Source: Actinomadura sp. KC216
Lineage (GTDB): Bacteria; Actinomycetota; Actinomycetes; Streptosporangiales; Streptosporangiaceae
Assembly (NCBI RefSeq): GCF_004348535.1
Contig: NZ_SMJX01000005.1
Coordinates: forward strand, 1 to 64,000
Direction: 5' to 3'
DNA: 64,000 nucleotides
The notes beneath the pieces are model-generated. The model was given only the letters and a program-made list of their open reading frames with translations. It searched no databases and had not been told where the DNA came from. Both the position numbers and the translations under genes were made by a program. Each line of letters starts with the position of its first letter. Position 1 is the stretch's first letter. Shown in pieces: positions 8,089 through 16,103 of this stretch.

Positions 8089-10571
8089 CGGCCCGCCCTC
8101 ACCGTGCTGAACGGGTCGGTCGGGGGCGGGGCCGAAGGCAGCAGGTCCGCGAGCGCCGCGTTGACGTCGCGGAGCGTGCCCGCGTCGCCCGCGTCGGCGG
8201 CGCGGCGGCCGGTGGCGATCAGCGCGGCGGCCTCCCGCTGGTCGCGCATCTCAGGCTGCAGCGCGGACAGCTCCCGGAACGCGATGAACGGCAGGTCGCC
8301 GGACGCGTCCAGCACCCGGGTCGCGAGCCGCCGCAGCTCGGTGACGCGCTGGCGCAGCAGGTCGGCGTCGTGCGCGGCGATGGCCTCCTGGACCGCCGCC
8401 TCGGCCGCCTCCAGCGCCGGGACGTCGCCCGCGCGGCCGCGTTCCTCGACGACCTCGCGGACCAGCGGCAGGACCTCCCGCGCCTCGCTGACCAGGCCGG
8501 GCCATTCGAGCTCGTCCTCGACCTCGTCGGCGGCGGCGCGCAGGTCGAGCAGCCGCTTGCCGCCCGCGACGGCGGCGTCCGGATCGACCCCGGCGGCGTT
8601 CACCTCGGCGTCCAGGTTCGCGACGATGCCCTCCGCGTCGATCCGGGCCAGCACCTCGGCGGCGCGCGAGTCGCCGAGCTCCCCGGCCTGCCGCCGCGCC
8701 GACTCCAGCCGCCGCTTCTCCGCGGCGGCGTCCTTCGCCAGCTCCGCCGGGTCAGGGACGGTCTCCGTCTGCAGGTTGACGGCGCTCTGGAACTCCTCGT
8801 CCAGGATCGGGACGTAGGCGCGCGCGACCACCATCCGGGACTCGTCGATCACGATCGTGAAGTCGACCTCGCTGCCCTCCGGCACGTCCCGCCTGACCTG
8901 CTCGGGGTTGATCTCCAGCCGGCCGATCCTGCGGTTGCGGTCGGCGCGGTGGTGCTCGCCCTCCAGCACCGGGATCCGGATCATGCCCTCGCCGGCGCCG
9001 CGGAGGACGCCGACCGCGGTCCGCAGCAGGATCCGGCGGCGGGCCGGGAGCGGGGTGCCGCGCTTGAACAGCCACTCGACCTCGTTGCCCTCCAGCCCGA
9101 CCCCGATCGAGTGGGTGAGCGGCGGCTGCGTGTCGACGGCCCCGACCGTGTACGTCAGCGTGTTCGGCGTGATCGGGCGGGCCGCCCCGGTCGCGTCCGT
9201 CAGCTCGATCTCGAACGTGTTGGCACGGCCCTTCTCCGCCCACAGCGTGGTCGTGAACGTCCCGTCGGCGGGCAGCGGGATGCGGCCGCTGCGCCAGACC
9301 GGCTGGGTGTGCGGGTTCACGAACTCGATCGAGCAGCCCGCCGGGTCGGCGCCGGCGACGCGCCCGCCGACGAACGGCTCGATGTCGGGCCCGAGGGGGC
9401 GGTATTCGAGGTCGACCCCGTACTCGCCGCTGGGCGGCGGCGGTCCCGCGAGCGACGGGTCGAGCCGCTGGCCCCCGGCGAAGACGGCGGCGCCGCGCGC
9501 GACGGTCGTGATCGGGTCCTGGGTGTGGTCGAGGGGGATGCCGAGGCCCTCGCGGGGGTCGGCGAGCCGTTCGCGCAGGTACGGCGACAGGGTCGGGCCG
9601 CCGACGAGCAGCGCCCGCTCGACGTCGCCGGGCCCGAGCCCGCTCTCCTCCAGCGCCTTGCGGCACAGGTTCACCGACCGGACGACGAACGGTTCGGTGA
9701 GCCGCTCCACGTCCGCCCTGGCCAGCTCGTACTCGAACTCCACCGTCCGGCCGGAGTCGGCGTCCAGGTCGAGGTACAGCTCGGCGGACTCCGCCCGGGA
9801 CGCCTGGATCTTCGCCGCCTCGGCGGCGATCTTCAGCCGGTTGATGTTCTTGCGCCACCGCGGGTTGCCGCGGCGCAGGTCGCTCAGCCCGTGCTCGCGC
9901 GTGACCGCCGGGATCAGCAGCTCCTCGACGATCGCCCAGTCCAGCAGCTTGCCGCCGAGGAAGTTGTCGCCCCGGTGGTTGACGACGGTGAACTCGCCGT
10001 CCCGCATCTGGATCACGGCGGCGTCGAACGTCCCGCCGCCGAAGTCGTACACGAGCCAGAACGCGTTCTCGGCGTCCTCCTGGAACCCGTGGGCGAGCGC
10101 CGCCGCGGTCGGCTCCTGGAGGAGGGGCGCGTGGACGATGCCCGCCATCTCGGCGGCGCGGCGGGTCGCGTCGCAGGCGCTCAGCTCGAACGCCGCCGGG
10201 ACGGTGATGACCGCCGCGCCGATCTCCTCGCCGGTCCGCTGCGCGACGTCGCGGCGCAGCGACCGCAGCACCTCCGCGGACAGCTCCTCCGGCTCCATCG
10301 ACCGCCCGGCGGCGGCGAAGTGCTTGGGCTGGCCGGTCGTCCCCATCCGCAGCTTGAACTCCACGCAGGTGTTCTCGGGGTCGTGCTCGCTGCGGTCCCG
10401 GGCGGCGCGGCCGACGCTGATCCGGCCGCGGCGGTCGACCAGCACGGCGGACGGGGTGGTGTCGGCGCCGTCGTTGTTCTTGATGATCTCGGTCTCGACG
10501 CCGTCCAGCCGCGCGATGGCGCTGTTGGTGGTGCCGAGATCGATGCCGAAGTCGATCGTGGTCCTGTTCAT
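8085..10571 (-). CDS. Hsp70-family chaperone-like ATPase
   Basis: 828 residues, longer than DnaK. The N-terminal ATPase domain is clear: GIDLGTTNSAIARLDG phosphate-1 motif, VITVPAAFE, YDFGGGTFDAAVIQ phosphate-2 motif and an adenosine-site LVGGPTLSPYLRERL. After about residue 395 it departs from DnaK: a beta-rich segment of about 120 residues, then a substrate-domain-like region, and a long helical C-terminus (about 645-810) with no EEVD-type tail. The ATG at 10571 was chosen because MNRTTIDFGIDLGTT is the canonical N-terminus; the frame open upstream overlaps the GrpE-like gene. It shares an ATGA overlap with that gene. This is a specialised Hsp70 with dedicated partners rather than the housekeeping DnaK. 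Confidence 0.88.
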   Translation of the reverse strand: MNRTTIDFGIDLGTTNSAIARLDGVETEIIKNNDGADTTPSAVLVDRRGRISVGRAARDRSEHDPENTCVEFKLRMGTTGQPKHFAAAGRSMEPEELSAEVLRSLRRDVAQRTGEEIGAAVITVPAAFELSACDATRRAAEMAGIVHAPLLQEPTAAALAHGFQEDAENAFWLVYDFGGGTFDAAVIQMRDGEFTVVNHRGDNFLGGKLLDWAIVEELLIPAVTREHGLSDLRRGNPRWRKNINRLKIAAEAAKIQASRAESAELYLDLDADSGRTVEFEYELARADVERLTEPFVVRSVNLCRKALEESGLGPGDVERALLVGGPTLSPYLRERLADPREGLGIPLDHTQDPITTVARGAAVFAGGQRLDPSLAGPPPPSGEYGVDLEYRPLGPDIEPFVGGRVAGADPAGCSIEFVNPHTQPVWRSGRIPLPADGTFTTTLWAEKGRANTFEIELTDATGAARPITPNTLTYTVGAVDTQPPLTHSIGVGLEGNEVEWLFKRGTPLPARRRILLRTAVGVLRGAGEGMIRIPVLEGEHHRADRNRRIGRLEINPEQVRRDVPEGSEVDFTIVIDESRMVVARAYVPILDEEFQSAVNLQTETVPDPAELAKDAAAEKRRLESARRQAGELGDSRAAEVLARIDAEGIVANLDAEVNAAGVDPDAAVAGGKRLLDLRAAADEVEDELEWPGLVSEAREVLPLVREVVEERGRAGDVPALEAAEAAVQEAIAAHDADLLRQRVTELRRLATRVLDASGDLPFIAFRELSALQPEMRDQREAAALIATGRRAADAGDAGTLRDVNAALADLLPSAPPPTDPFSTVRAGR

Positions 10572-11119
10572 TGCTTGCGCGCTTCCTCCGTCGTCGCTTG
10601 GGACGTCGGCGTTTCGGGGGTGCCGACGATCACTTCGGCCATCTGGACGGCCCGCCCGTCCAGGTACACACCGGGGCGCAGGGTCTCGGTGATCTGCTCG
10701 CGCGCCAGCCCCGGCGTCGGCTCGTACGCCACCACCGACATCGCCAGCCCGGGGTCGAACGGCTCGCCCACGTGGTCCCTGATCGTGATCCCGGTGCCGG
10801 CGAGGACGTCCCAGGCCGACTCCAGGTGCCGGACGACCGGGCGCGGCGGGTCGTCCATCCGCTCGATCCGGCCCCGCAGCCGCCACAGGCTCGTCGCCAG
10901 CTCCGCGAGCGACCCGTCCGCCAGCCCCGGAACGCCCGCCTGTCCGCCGCCGTCCGCCGCACCAACGCCCTGGGCGCCGACGAACCGGGCGAGTTCGGCC
11001 AGCGCGTCCGCGGGCCACGCCGACGCGCTGATCCTGAATTCCGGCGGGTGCCGCCATTGCCGGAGGGCGCCCCCGGCCCGTGCAAAGACACGCCCCATGC
11101 CCGTGAGTCCTCTCCCCAT
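10568..11119 (-). CDS. GrpE-like nucleotide-exchange protein
   Basis: 183 residues, first gene of the Hsp70 operon. The C-terminal half (about 100-170) follows the GrpE head-domain pattern: a helix ending LESAWDVLAGTGI, then GEPFDPGLAMSVVAYEPTPGL, ITETLRPGVYLDGRAVQMAEVIVG. The N-terminal half is short and lacks the long heptad coiled coil of standard GrpE. I infer an exchange factor adapted to the neighbouring Hsp70. The stop overlaps the Hsp70 start (ATGA), which supports joint action. The name is limited to GrpE-like because the N-terminus is not recognisable. Confidence 0.68.
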   Translation of the reverse strand: MGRGLTGMGRVFARAGGALRQWRHPPEFRISASAWPADALAELARFVGAQGVGAADGGGQAGVPGLADGSLAELATSLWRLRGRIERMDDPPRPVVRHLESAWDVLAGTGITIRDHVGEPFDPGLAMSVVAYEPTPGLAREQITETLRPGVYLDGRAVQMAEVIVGTPETPTSQATTEEARKQ

Positions 11120-11208
11120 ACCGGCCCTGTCGCCGCGTTCGCCGTAACGGTGGCAGCGCCGTCGCGGGACCCCTCCCGGAGAGGCACGGCACCGCGTAAC
11201 TTCGCCGT

Positions 11209-12414
11209 ATGAATGTGGGCATTGCGGTCGTCGCGACGCTGCTGGTGACGTGGGTCCCGGCGCTGGTGTGGCTGTGGCGCCGCGGGCGCGGCGGCGATCT
11301 CGGCGGGCCCGCGCGGCGCGCGACGTTCGAGACGCTGCACACCGCGTCCCGGGCCGCGCCCGCGTTCCGGGCCGGGCTGACCGAGCAGGGCGCGCAGAAG
11401 GCCGCCCGGCACCTGCGGGCGCTGCTCGGCTGCGCCGCGCTGGCGATCACGGACGGGGAGCGCCTCCTCGCCTGGGACGGCGAGCACGACCACCACGCGG
11501 AGGAGGGGCCGCGGCACGCCGAGGCCACGCTGGCGAGCGGCCGCACCCAGGTCCACGACGTGGTCTGCGACCGGCTCGACTGCCCGATCCGCCGCGTCGT
11601 CGTGGTGCCGCTCGCCACCGACGACCGCGTCGTCGGGACGCTCGCCGCCTACGGCGAGGAGGTCCCCGCCGGGCTGATCCGCGCCGCCGAAGAGGTCGCC
11701 CAATGGGTGGACGCGCAGCTCGAACTCGCCGAACTCGACCATTCCCGGACGCTGCTGATGGAGGCGGAGATGCGGGCTCTGCGGGCCCAGATCTCGCCGC
11801 ATTTCATCTACAACTCGCTGACGACGATCGCGTCGTTCGTCCGGTCCGACCCGGAGCGGGCGCGCGAGCTGCTGCTGGAATTCGCCGGGTTCACCCGCTA
11901 CTCGTTCCGGCGGCACGGCGACTTCACCACGCTCGCCGAGGAACTGCGCTCCATCGACCGGTACCTGCTGCTGCAGCGCGCCCGGTTCGGCGAGCAGCTG
12001 CGGGTGACGCTGCGGATCGCGCCCGAGGTGCTGCCGGTCGCGGTGCCGTTCCTGTGCCTGCAGCCGCTCGTGGAGAACGCCGTCCGGCACGGCCTCCAGG
12101 ACAGGTCCGAGCCCGGCCTCATCACGATCGTCGCGGAGGACGCCGGGTCCGACTGCGTGATCAGCGTCGACGACGACGGGATCGGGATGGAGCCCGAGGA
12201 GGTCCGGCGGCTGCTGTCCGGGGAGGCGCGCCCGGACGGCGAGGACGGCGACGCGGCCGGGATCGGCCTCGCGAACGTCGACGGCCGGCTGCGCCAGGTG
12301 TACGGCGACGAGTACGGCCTCGCCGTCGAAACAGGGCCCGGCGCGGGGACGAAAGTGACCGTCCGCGTCCCGAAGTACCGTCCCGGCGTGACCGCCTCGT
12401 CGGGCCCGCTGTGA
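11209..12414 (+). CDS. LytS-type sensor histidine kinase
   Basis: 401 residues. One N-terminal transmembrane helix (residues 1-20) is followed by a GAF-like region (about 45-175) with CGAALAIT-type strands, then a HisKA_7/LytS phosphoacceptor segment ISPHFIYNSLTTIASF with His198. The catalytic ATPase domain shows PFLCLQPLVENAVRHGL (N box), DDDGIGM (G1) and GIGLANVDGRL (G2). The architecture suggests a soluble or membrane-associated ligand-sensing kinase acting on the LytTR regulator at 12533. It is divergently transcribed from the Hsp70 operon with 89 bp between starts. No ribosome-binding site stands out before the ATG. Confidence 0.9.
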   Translation: MNVGIAVVATLLVTWVPALVWLWRRGRGGDLGGPARRATFETLHTASRAAPAFRAGLTEQGAQKAARHLRALLGCAALAITDGERLLAWDGEHDHHAEEGPRHAEATLASGRTQVHDVVCDRLDCPIRRVVVVPLATDDRVVGTLAAYGEEVPAGLIRAAEEVAQWVDAQLELAELDHSRTLLMEAEMRALRAQISPHFIYNSLTTIASFVRSDPERARELLLEFAGFTRYSFRRHGDFTTLAEELRSIDRYLLLQRARFGEQLRVTLRIAPEVLPVAVPFLCLQPLVENAVRHGLQDRSEPGLITIVAEDAGSDCVISVDDDGIGMEPEEVRRLLSGEARPDGEDGDAAGIGLANVDGRLRQVYGDEYGLAVETGPGAGTKVTVRVPKYRPGVTASSGPL

Positions 12415-12420
12415 CCGAGT

Positions 12421-12437
12421 CCGGACGGATCGTCCGG
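12421..12437. promoter_or_regulatory. inverted repeat between kinase and regulator genes
   Basis: Perfect 7-bp arms CCGGACG and CGTCCGG are separated by GAT, six bases after the kinase stop. It may be a weak terminator or an operator. A TTGACT hexamer at 12471-12476 follows, so the response-regulator gene may have its own promoter in this 118-bp gap. Confidence 0.35.
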
Positions 12438-12532
12438 CCGAATCGGCCAGGTGAGGCGCGTCCCGGCCCCTTGACTCATCGACGTCCTTTTACTGGAATG
12501 TGGCGGGCGGTACAGGAAGGGCGGGGTTTGTC

Positions 12533-13300
12533 GTGGGCCTTCGTGTCCTTGCGGTGGATGACGAGGCGCCCGCGTTGGACGACCTCGTCCACCTTCTGCG
12601 CGCCGATCCGCGCATCGGCGAGATCCACACCGCGCGGGACGGCGCCGCCGCGCTCCGCAAGCTCGACCGCGCCCTCGCCGAGGGGCGCCCCATCGCCGCC
12701 GTGTTCCTCGACATCCGGATGCCGGGCCTGGACGGCACCGTCCTCGGCCGCGTCCTCGCGCAGTTCGCCCGCGCGCCGCAGATCGTCTTCGTCACCGCCT
12801 ACGAGGGGCACGCCGTCGACGCGTTCGAGATCAAGGCGACGGACTACATCCTCAAGCCGGTGCGCCCCGAGCGGCTGAACGAGGCGATCAGGCGCGTGAC
12901 CGAGTCCACCGAGGACTGGATGGAGGACGACGGGACGGGCGCGCCGTCGTCGCCGTCCGAGCCGGAGCCGATGCCCGTCGAGCTGGGCGGCGTCACCCGG
13001 TTCGTCACCCCCGCCGAGGTGCTGTACGTGGAGGCGCAGGGCGACTACGCGCGGCTGCACACGTCCGGCGGGAGCCATCTGGTCCGGATCCCGCTGGCGG
13101 CGCTGAGCGAGCGGTGGAGCGGTGCAGGATTCGTCCGGGTGCACCGCAGCCACCTGGTCGCGCTGTCGGCGATCAAGGAGCTGCGGCTGGACTCGGGCCG
13201 CTGCACCGTCATGGTCGGCGGCGCGGAGCTGCCGGTGAGCCGCCGGCACGTGCGCGAGCTGCGCGACCTGCTGGTCCGCCGGGCGAGGCGGTCCCCCTGA
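12533..13300 (+). CDS. LytTR-family response regulator
   Basis: 255 residues. The receiver domain (1-118) has acidic residues VDDEAP, phosphoacceptor Asp60 in VFLDIRMPG, TAYEGH and KPVRPERL. A linker is followed by a LytTR DNA-binding domain (about 150-252) with VEAQGDYARLHT, FVRVHRSHLV and the closing LPVSRRHVRELRDLL. Known LytTR domains bind paired direct repeats, and a matching pair is present at 15592-15621 upstream of the downstream transport operon. The GTG at 12533 is preferred over an upstream ATG because AGGAAGG precedes it and the conserved receiver begins right after. It is the cognate regulator of the kinase at 11209 by position and family pairing. Confidence 0.9.
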   Translation: MGLRVLAVDDEAPALDDLVHLLRADPRIGEIHTARDGAAALRKLDRALAEGRPIAAVFLDIRMPGLDGTVLGRVLAQFARAPQIVFVTAYEGHAVDAFEIKATDYILKPVRPERLNEAIRRVTESTEDWMEDDGTGAPSSPSEPEPMPVELGGVTRFVTPAEVLYVEAQGDYARLHTSGGSHLVRIPLAALSERWSGAGFVRVHRSHLVALSAIKELRLDSGRCTVMVGGAELPVSRRHVRELRDLLVRRARRSP

Positions 13301-13800
13301 GCCCCGGCGACCGGCGCGCCGCGCCCGGCGGCGACGGCTCGGACGGCGACCGCCCGCCCGGCCCCGCGCCGGGACGGGTCCTGGTCACGGGCCCCCGGAC
13401 GCGCACCGTCCGCCGCCCCCGCTACCCGGTCACGCGGGAGATCGACGAGCAGACCGGGCTCGGCGAGGCGTACATGCGCTCGCTGGTCCGCACGCAGCTC
13501 CGGCTCGCGATGCGGCTGTGCCTCGTCCTCGCCGTGGTCGTGGCGGGGCTGCCGCTGCTGTTCGCGCTGGTCCCCGCGGTCCGCGAGCAGGAGGTGCTGG
13601 GCGCGCCGCTGCCGTGGGTGCTGCTCGGCGGGCTGATCTACCCGTGGTTCGTCGCCTGCGGCTGGTGGTACGTCCGGCAGGCCGAACGCAACGAGGCCGA
13701 CTTCGCCGAACTCGTCGACCGCGCCTCCACCCCCCGCGACGAGGACCGGTCTCTCGTGGGGGGACGACCCCCCGCAGCCCCCGGAAGAGACGGGTCATGA
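13297..13800 (+). CDS. DUF485-like membrane protein preceding an SSS symporter
   Basis: About 167 residues with a poorly defined start. The proline- and arginine-rich N-terminus has no ATG until residue 59 (13471). The best coupled start is a CTG at 13297 overlapping the response-regulator stop, or a later CTG. The core YPVTREIDEQTGLGEAYM is followed by two hydrophobic helices (VLAVVVAGLPLLFALV and LPWVLLGGLIYPWFV) and a short cytosolic helix. This fits the small membrane proteins that accompany solute:sodium symporters. The last codons contain a GC-rich repeat element (13756-13782). The stop overlaps the symporter start by 4 bp. Confidence 0.7.
   Translation: MSPGDRRAAPGGDGSDGDRPPGPAPGRVLVTGPRTRTVRRPRYPVTREIDEQTGLGEAYMRSLVRTQLRLAMRLCLVLAVVVAGLPLLFALVPAVREQEVLGAPLPWVLLGGLIYPWFVACGWWYVRQAERNEADFAELVDRASTPRDEDRSLVGGRPPAAPGRDGS
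13756..13782 (-). repeat. 27-bp hairpin repeat, copy 1
   Basis: Read on the minus strand this is GGGGGCTGC then GGGGGGTCGTCCCCCCAC. It matches 32331-32357 on the plus strand at 26 of 27 positions. It contains a six-base G run and six-base C run around TCGT, so it can fold as a tight hairpin. It lies inside the 3' end of the DUF485-like gene. Confidence 0.7.
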
Positions 13801-15527
13801 GCGCCGCGTACGGGGTGGCGGGCGTCCTGCTGGTCGTCGCCGCCACCGTCCTCATCGGCGCGCTCGGGGTCCGCATCTCCCGCACGACGTCCGACTTCTA
13901 CGTCGCGTCCCGGACGGTCACGCCCCTGCGGAACGCGTCCGCGATCGGCGGCGAATATCTCTCGGCCGCGTCGTTCCTGGGCATCGCGGGCCTGATCCTC
14001 GCCTACGGCGCCGACATGCTGTGGCTCCCCGTCGGCTGGACGGGCGGCTACCTGGTCCTCCTGGTCCTGGTGTCGGCGCCGCTGCGCCGCTCCGGCGCCT
14101 ACACGCTGCCGGACTTCGCCGAAGCGCGGCTGGAGTCCATGGCGGTGCGGCGCGTCGCGAGCGTCCTCGTCGTGCTGATCAGCTGGCTGTACCTGCTGCC
14201 GCAGTTCCAGAGCGCCGGGCTGGTCCTGCGGACGGTCACGGGCGCCCCGGTCTGGACGGGCGGCATCCTCGTCGCGGTCGTCGTCGCCGTGAACGTGTGG
14301 GTCGGCGGCATGCGCAGCGTCACCCTCGTCCAGGCGTTCCAGTACTGGATGAAGCTCACGGCGCTGTCCGTCCCGCTCATCTTCCTGCTGCTGGCGTGGC
14401 GGTACGACGGCGCGCCCGGCCTGTCGTCGGAAGCCCCGCCCCGTTTCGACGACCGCACCACCGTCGCGGTCGGGACGGCCGTCACCGTGGACGTCACCGC
14501 ACCCGTCCAGGTCGTCGTCGACGGGCGGATCGACGGCCGCGCCTACGACGACGTCCCGCTGACCCTGGCCCCCGGGCGGCACCACATCGACCAGGACGCG
14601 TCCGTCACCTTCCCCGCTGGCGCCGACGTCCCGCACGTCACCGGCGAACCCGTCAGCACCGACCGTGAATGGGCCCTGCCGCTGGACGGCCGCGATCACT
14701 CCCTCTACGCCACGTACTCGCTGATCCTCGCCACGTTCCTCGGAACGATGGGCCTGCCGCACGTCCTCGTCCGCTTCTACACCAACCCCGACGGGCGCGC
14801 CGCACGCCGCACAACGGTCATGGTCCTGTCACTACTAGGCGCGTTCTACCTGTTCCCCGCCCTCTACGGGGTGCTCGGACGCCTCTACACGCCCGAACTC
14901 CTCATGACCGGACGCGCGGACGCCGTCGTCCTCACCCTCCCCGGGCGGCTCATCGGCGGCGTAGGCGGCGACCTGCTCGGCGCGCTGGTGACGGGCGGCG
15001 CGGTCGCGGCGTTCCTGTCGACGTCGTCCGGGATCACCGTGTCCGTCGCCGGGGTGCTGGCGCAGGACATCCTGCGCGGCGGGGTCCGCTCGTTCCGCGC
15101 CGCGACATTGCTCGCGCTCGTCGTCCCCCTCGGCCTGGCGATCGCGGCCCGCTCCCTCGCCGTCGCCGACGTCGTCGGGCTCGCGTTCGCGGTCGCCGCG
15201 TCCACGTTCTGCCCGCTGCTCGTCCTCGGGGTGTGGTGGCGGCGGCTGACCGTCCCGGGCGCGCTCGCGGGCCTCATCGCGGGTGGCCTGCTCGCGGGCA
15301 CCGCCGTGATCGTGACCATCGCGGCCGGGCCGCCGGACGGCTTCGTCGGCGCGATGCTCGCCGAGCCCGCCGCCTGGACGGTCCCCATCGCCTTCACCGT
15401 CATGATCGCCGTGTCGTGGTGCACGCCGGGACGCGTCCCGCCGGGCGTGGCCCGCATGATGGTGCGCCTGCACACCCCCGAGTCCCTGGACGTCGACCGC
15501 GGCACCTGGCGCCCGAAACGGGTGTGA
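13797..15527 (+). CDS. sodium/solute symporter (SSS family, ActP-like)
   Basis: 576 residues, about 13 transmembrane helices. Seen: N-terminal helix, TSDFYVASRTVTPLRNASAIGG, YLSAASFLGIAGLI, the Gly-rich VNVWVGGMRSVTLVQAFQYW and MGLPHVLVRFYTN, all typical of the acetate/pyruvate branch of the sodium:solute symporter family. A non-membrane loop of about 100 residues (203-300), beta-like and rich in Val, Asp and Thr, sits where ActP proteins have about 45 residues. The ATG overlaps the upstream membrane-protein stop. Position behind a LytS/LytTR pair suggests ligand-induced uptake of a small carboxylate. Confidence 0.87.
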   Translation: MSAAYGVAGVLLVVAATVLIGALGVRISRTTSDFYVASRTVTPLRNASAIGGEYLSAASFLGIAGLILAYGADMLWLPVGWTGGYLVLLVLVSAPLRRSGAYTLPDFAEARLESMAVRRVASVLVVLISWLYLLPQFQSAGLVLRTVTGAPVWTGGILVAVVVAVNVWVGGMRSVTLVQAFQYWMKLTALSVPLIFLLLAWRYDGAPGLSSEAPPRFDDRTTVAVGTAVTVDVTAPVQVVVDGRIDGRAYDDVPLTLAPGRHHIDQDASVTFPAGADVPHVTGEPVSTDREWALPLDGRDHSLYATYSLILATFLGTMGLPHVLVRFYTNPDGRAARRTTVMVLSLLGAFYLFPALYGVLGRLYTPELLMTGRADAVVLTLPGRLIGGVGGDLLGALVTGGAVAAFLSTSSGITVSVAGVLAQDILRGGVRSFRAATLLALVVPLGLAIAARSLAVADVVGLAFAVAASTFCPLLVLGVWWRRLTVPGALAGLIAGGLLAGTAVIVTIAAGPPDGFVGAMLAEPAAWTVPIAFTVMIAVSWCTPGRVPPGVARMMVRLHTPESLDVDRGTWRPKRV

Positions 15528-15535
15528 TCAACGGG

Positions 15536-15589
15536 GCGCCGGGCGACCGAAACGAGCCTGACGCCGCCGCGCCGGGCGACCGAAACGGG
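15536..15589. repeat. direct repeat upstream of LytTR boxes
   Basis: GCGCCGGGCGACCGAAACGAG at 15536-15556 recurs at 15569-15589 with one change (33-bp period). It immediately precedes the LytTR boxes. It may be an auxiliary binding site or a local duplication. Confidence 0.5.
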
Positions 15590-15591
15590 CG

Positions 15592-15621
15592 ACCGTTCGT
15601 CGCGTCAAACGGACCGTTCAT
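15592..15621 (+). promoter_or_regulatory. LytTR binding-site pair
   Basis: ACCGTTCGT (15592-15600) and ACCGTTCAT (15613-15621) are direct repeats separated by exactly 12 bp. Both fit the published LytTR consensus [TA][AC][CA]GTTN[AG][TG] with a 12-13 bp spacer. They lie about 130 bp before the DUF485/ActP operon and downstream of the LytTR gene, which makes them the likely target of that regulator. Confidence 0.65.
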
Positions 15622-15683
15622 CGACGCGGCGCGCAGACCGGCGACGATGAGCGGCAGCTGAACGCACCCTCCCGCCGGGCCCC

Positions 15684-15715
15684 TTCGCCTGCACGGACAC
15701 GCTCCTTAGCGTGTC
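15684..15715 (+). promoter_or_regulatory. possible promoter with overlapping palindrome
   Basis: A weak -35 (TTCGCC, 15684-15689) and a -10-like TAGCGT (15707-15712) are 17 bp apart. The -10 lies in the palindrome GACACGC-TCCTTA-GCGTGTC (15696-15715). It would give a short leader before the DUF485 gene at 15750. The assignment is by eye only. Confidence 0.3.
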
Positions 15716-15749
15716 GCGTGACCGGCGTCACTACAGAGGAGGGACGGTC

Positions 15750-16103
15750 GTGTCCGTCGATAAGAGTGCCTCCGGCACCGTCTACGAACGGTTCCAGAGC
15801 GGCGCGGAGTTCCAGGAACTCCGGCGCAGATTCCGCAGATTCGCATTCCCGATGACCGCGGCGTTCCTCAGCTGGTACCTGCTCTACGTCGTCCTGTCGG
15901 GGTGGGCGCGGGGCTTCATGGGCAAGGAGCTGTTCGGCTCGATCAACGTCGCGCTCGTGTTCGGCCTCCTCCAGTTCGTATCGACGTTCGTCATCGCCTG
16001 GCTGTACGCGCGGCACGCCGACCGCAGCCTCGACCCCATCGCCGACAAGATCCGCGCCGGAATCGAGGCCGAGGCCGGCGGGAAGGCGGAGGACGCCCGA
16101 TGA
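15750..16103 (+). CDS. DUF485 family membrane protein
   Basis: 117 residues with two membrane helices (FPMTAAFLSWYLLYVVLSGWA and INVALVFGLLQFVSTFVIAWLYA) and the family end motif YARHADRSLDPIADKIR. DUF485 (YjcH-type) proteins are encoded directly before acetate permease ActP in many bacteria and are presumed to assist it. The GTG at 15750 follows GAGGAGGG at good spacing, which decides the start over an upstream in-frame GTG. The stop codon overlaps the ActP start (ATGA). Confidence 0.9.
   Translation: MSVDKSASGTVYERFQSGAEFQELRRRFRRFAFPMTAAFLSWYLLYVVLSGWARGFMGKELFGSINVALVFGLLQFVSTFVIAWLYARHADRSLDPIADKIRAGIEAEAGGKAEDAR

Noticed and set aside
10572..11618. N-terminal extension of the Hsp70 reading frame (to 11618)
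   Set aside because: The extension lies across the GrpE-like gene and the kinase gene and has poor composition; the canonical Hsp70 N-terminus starts at 10571.
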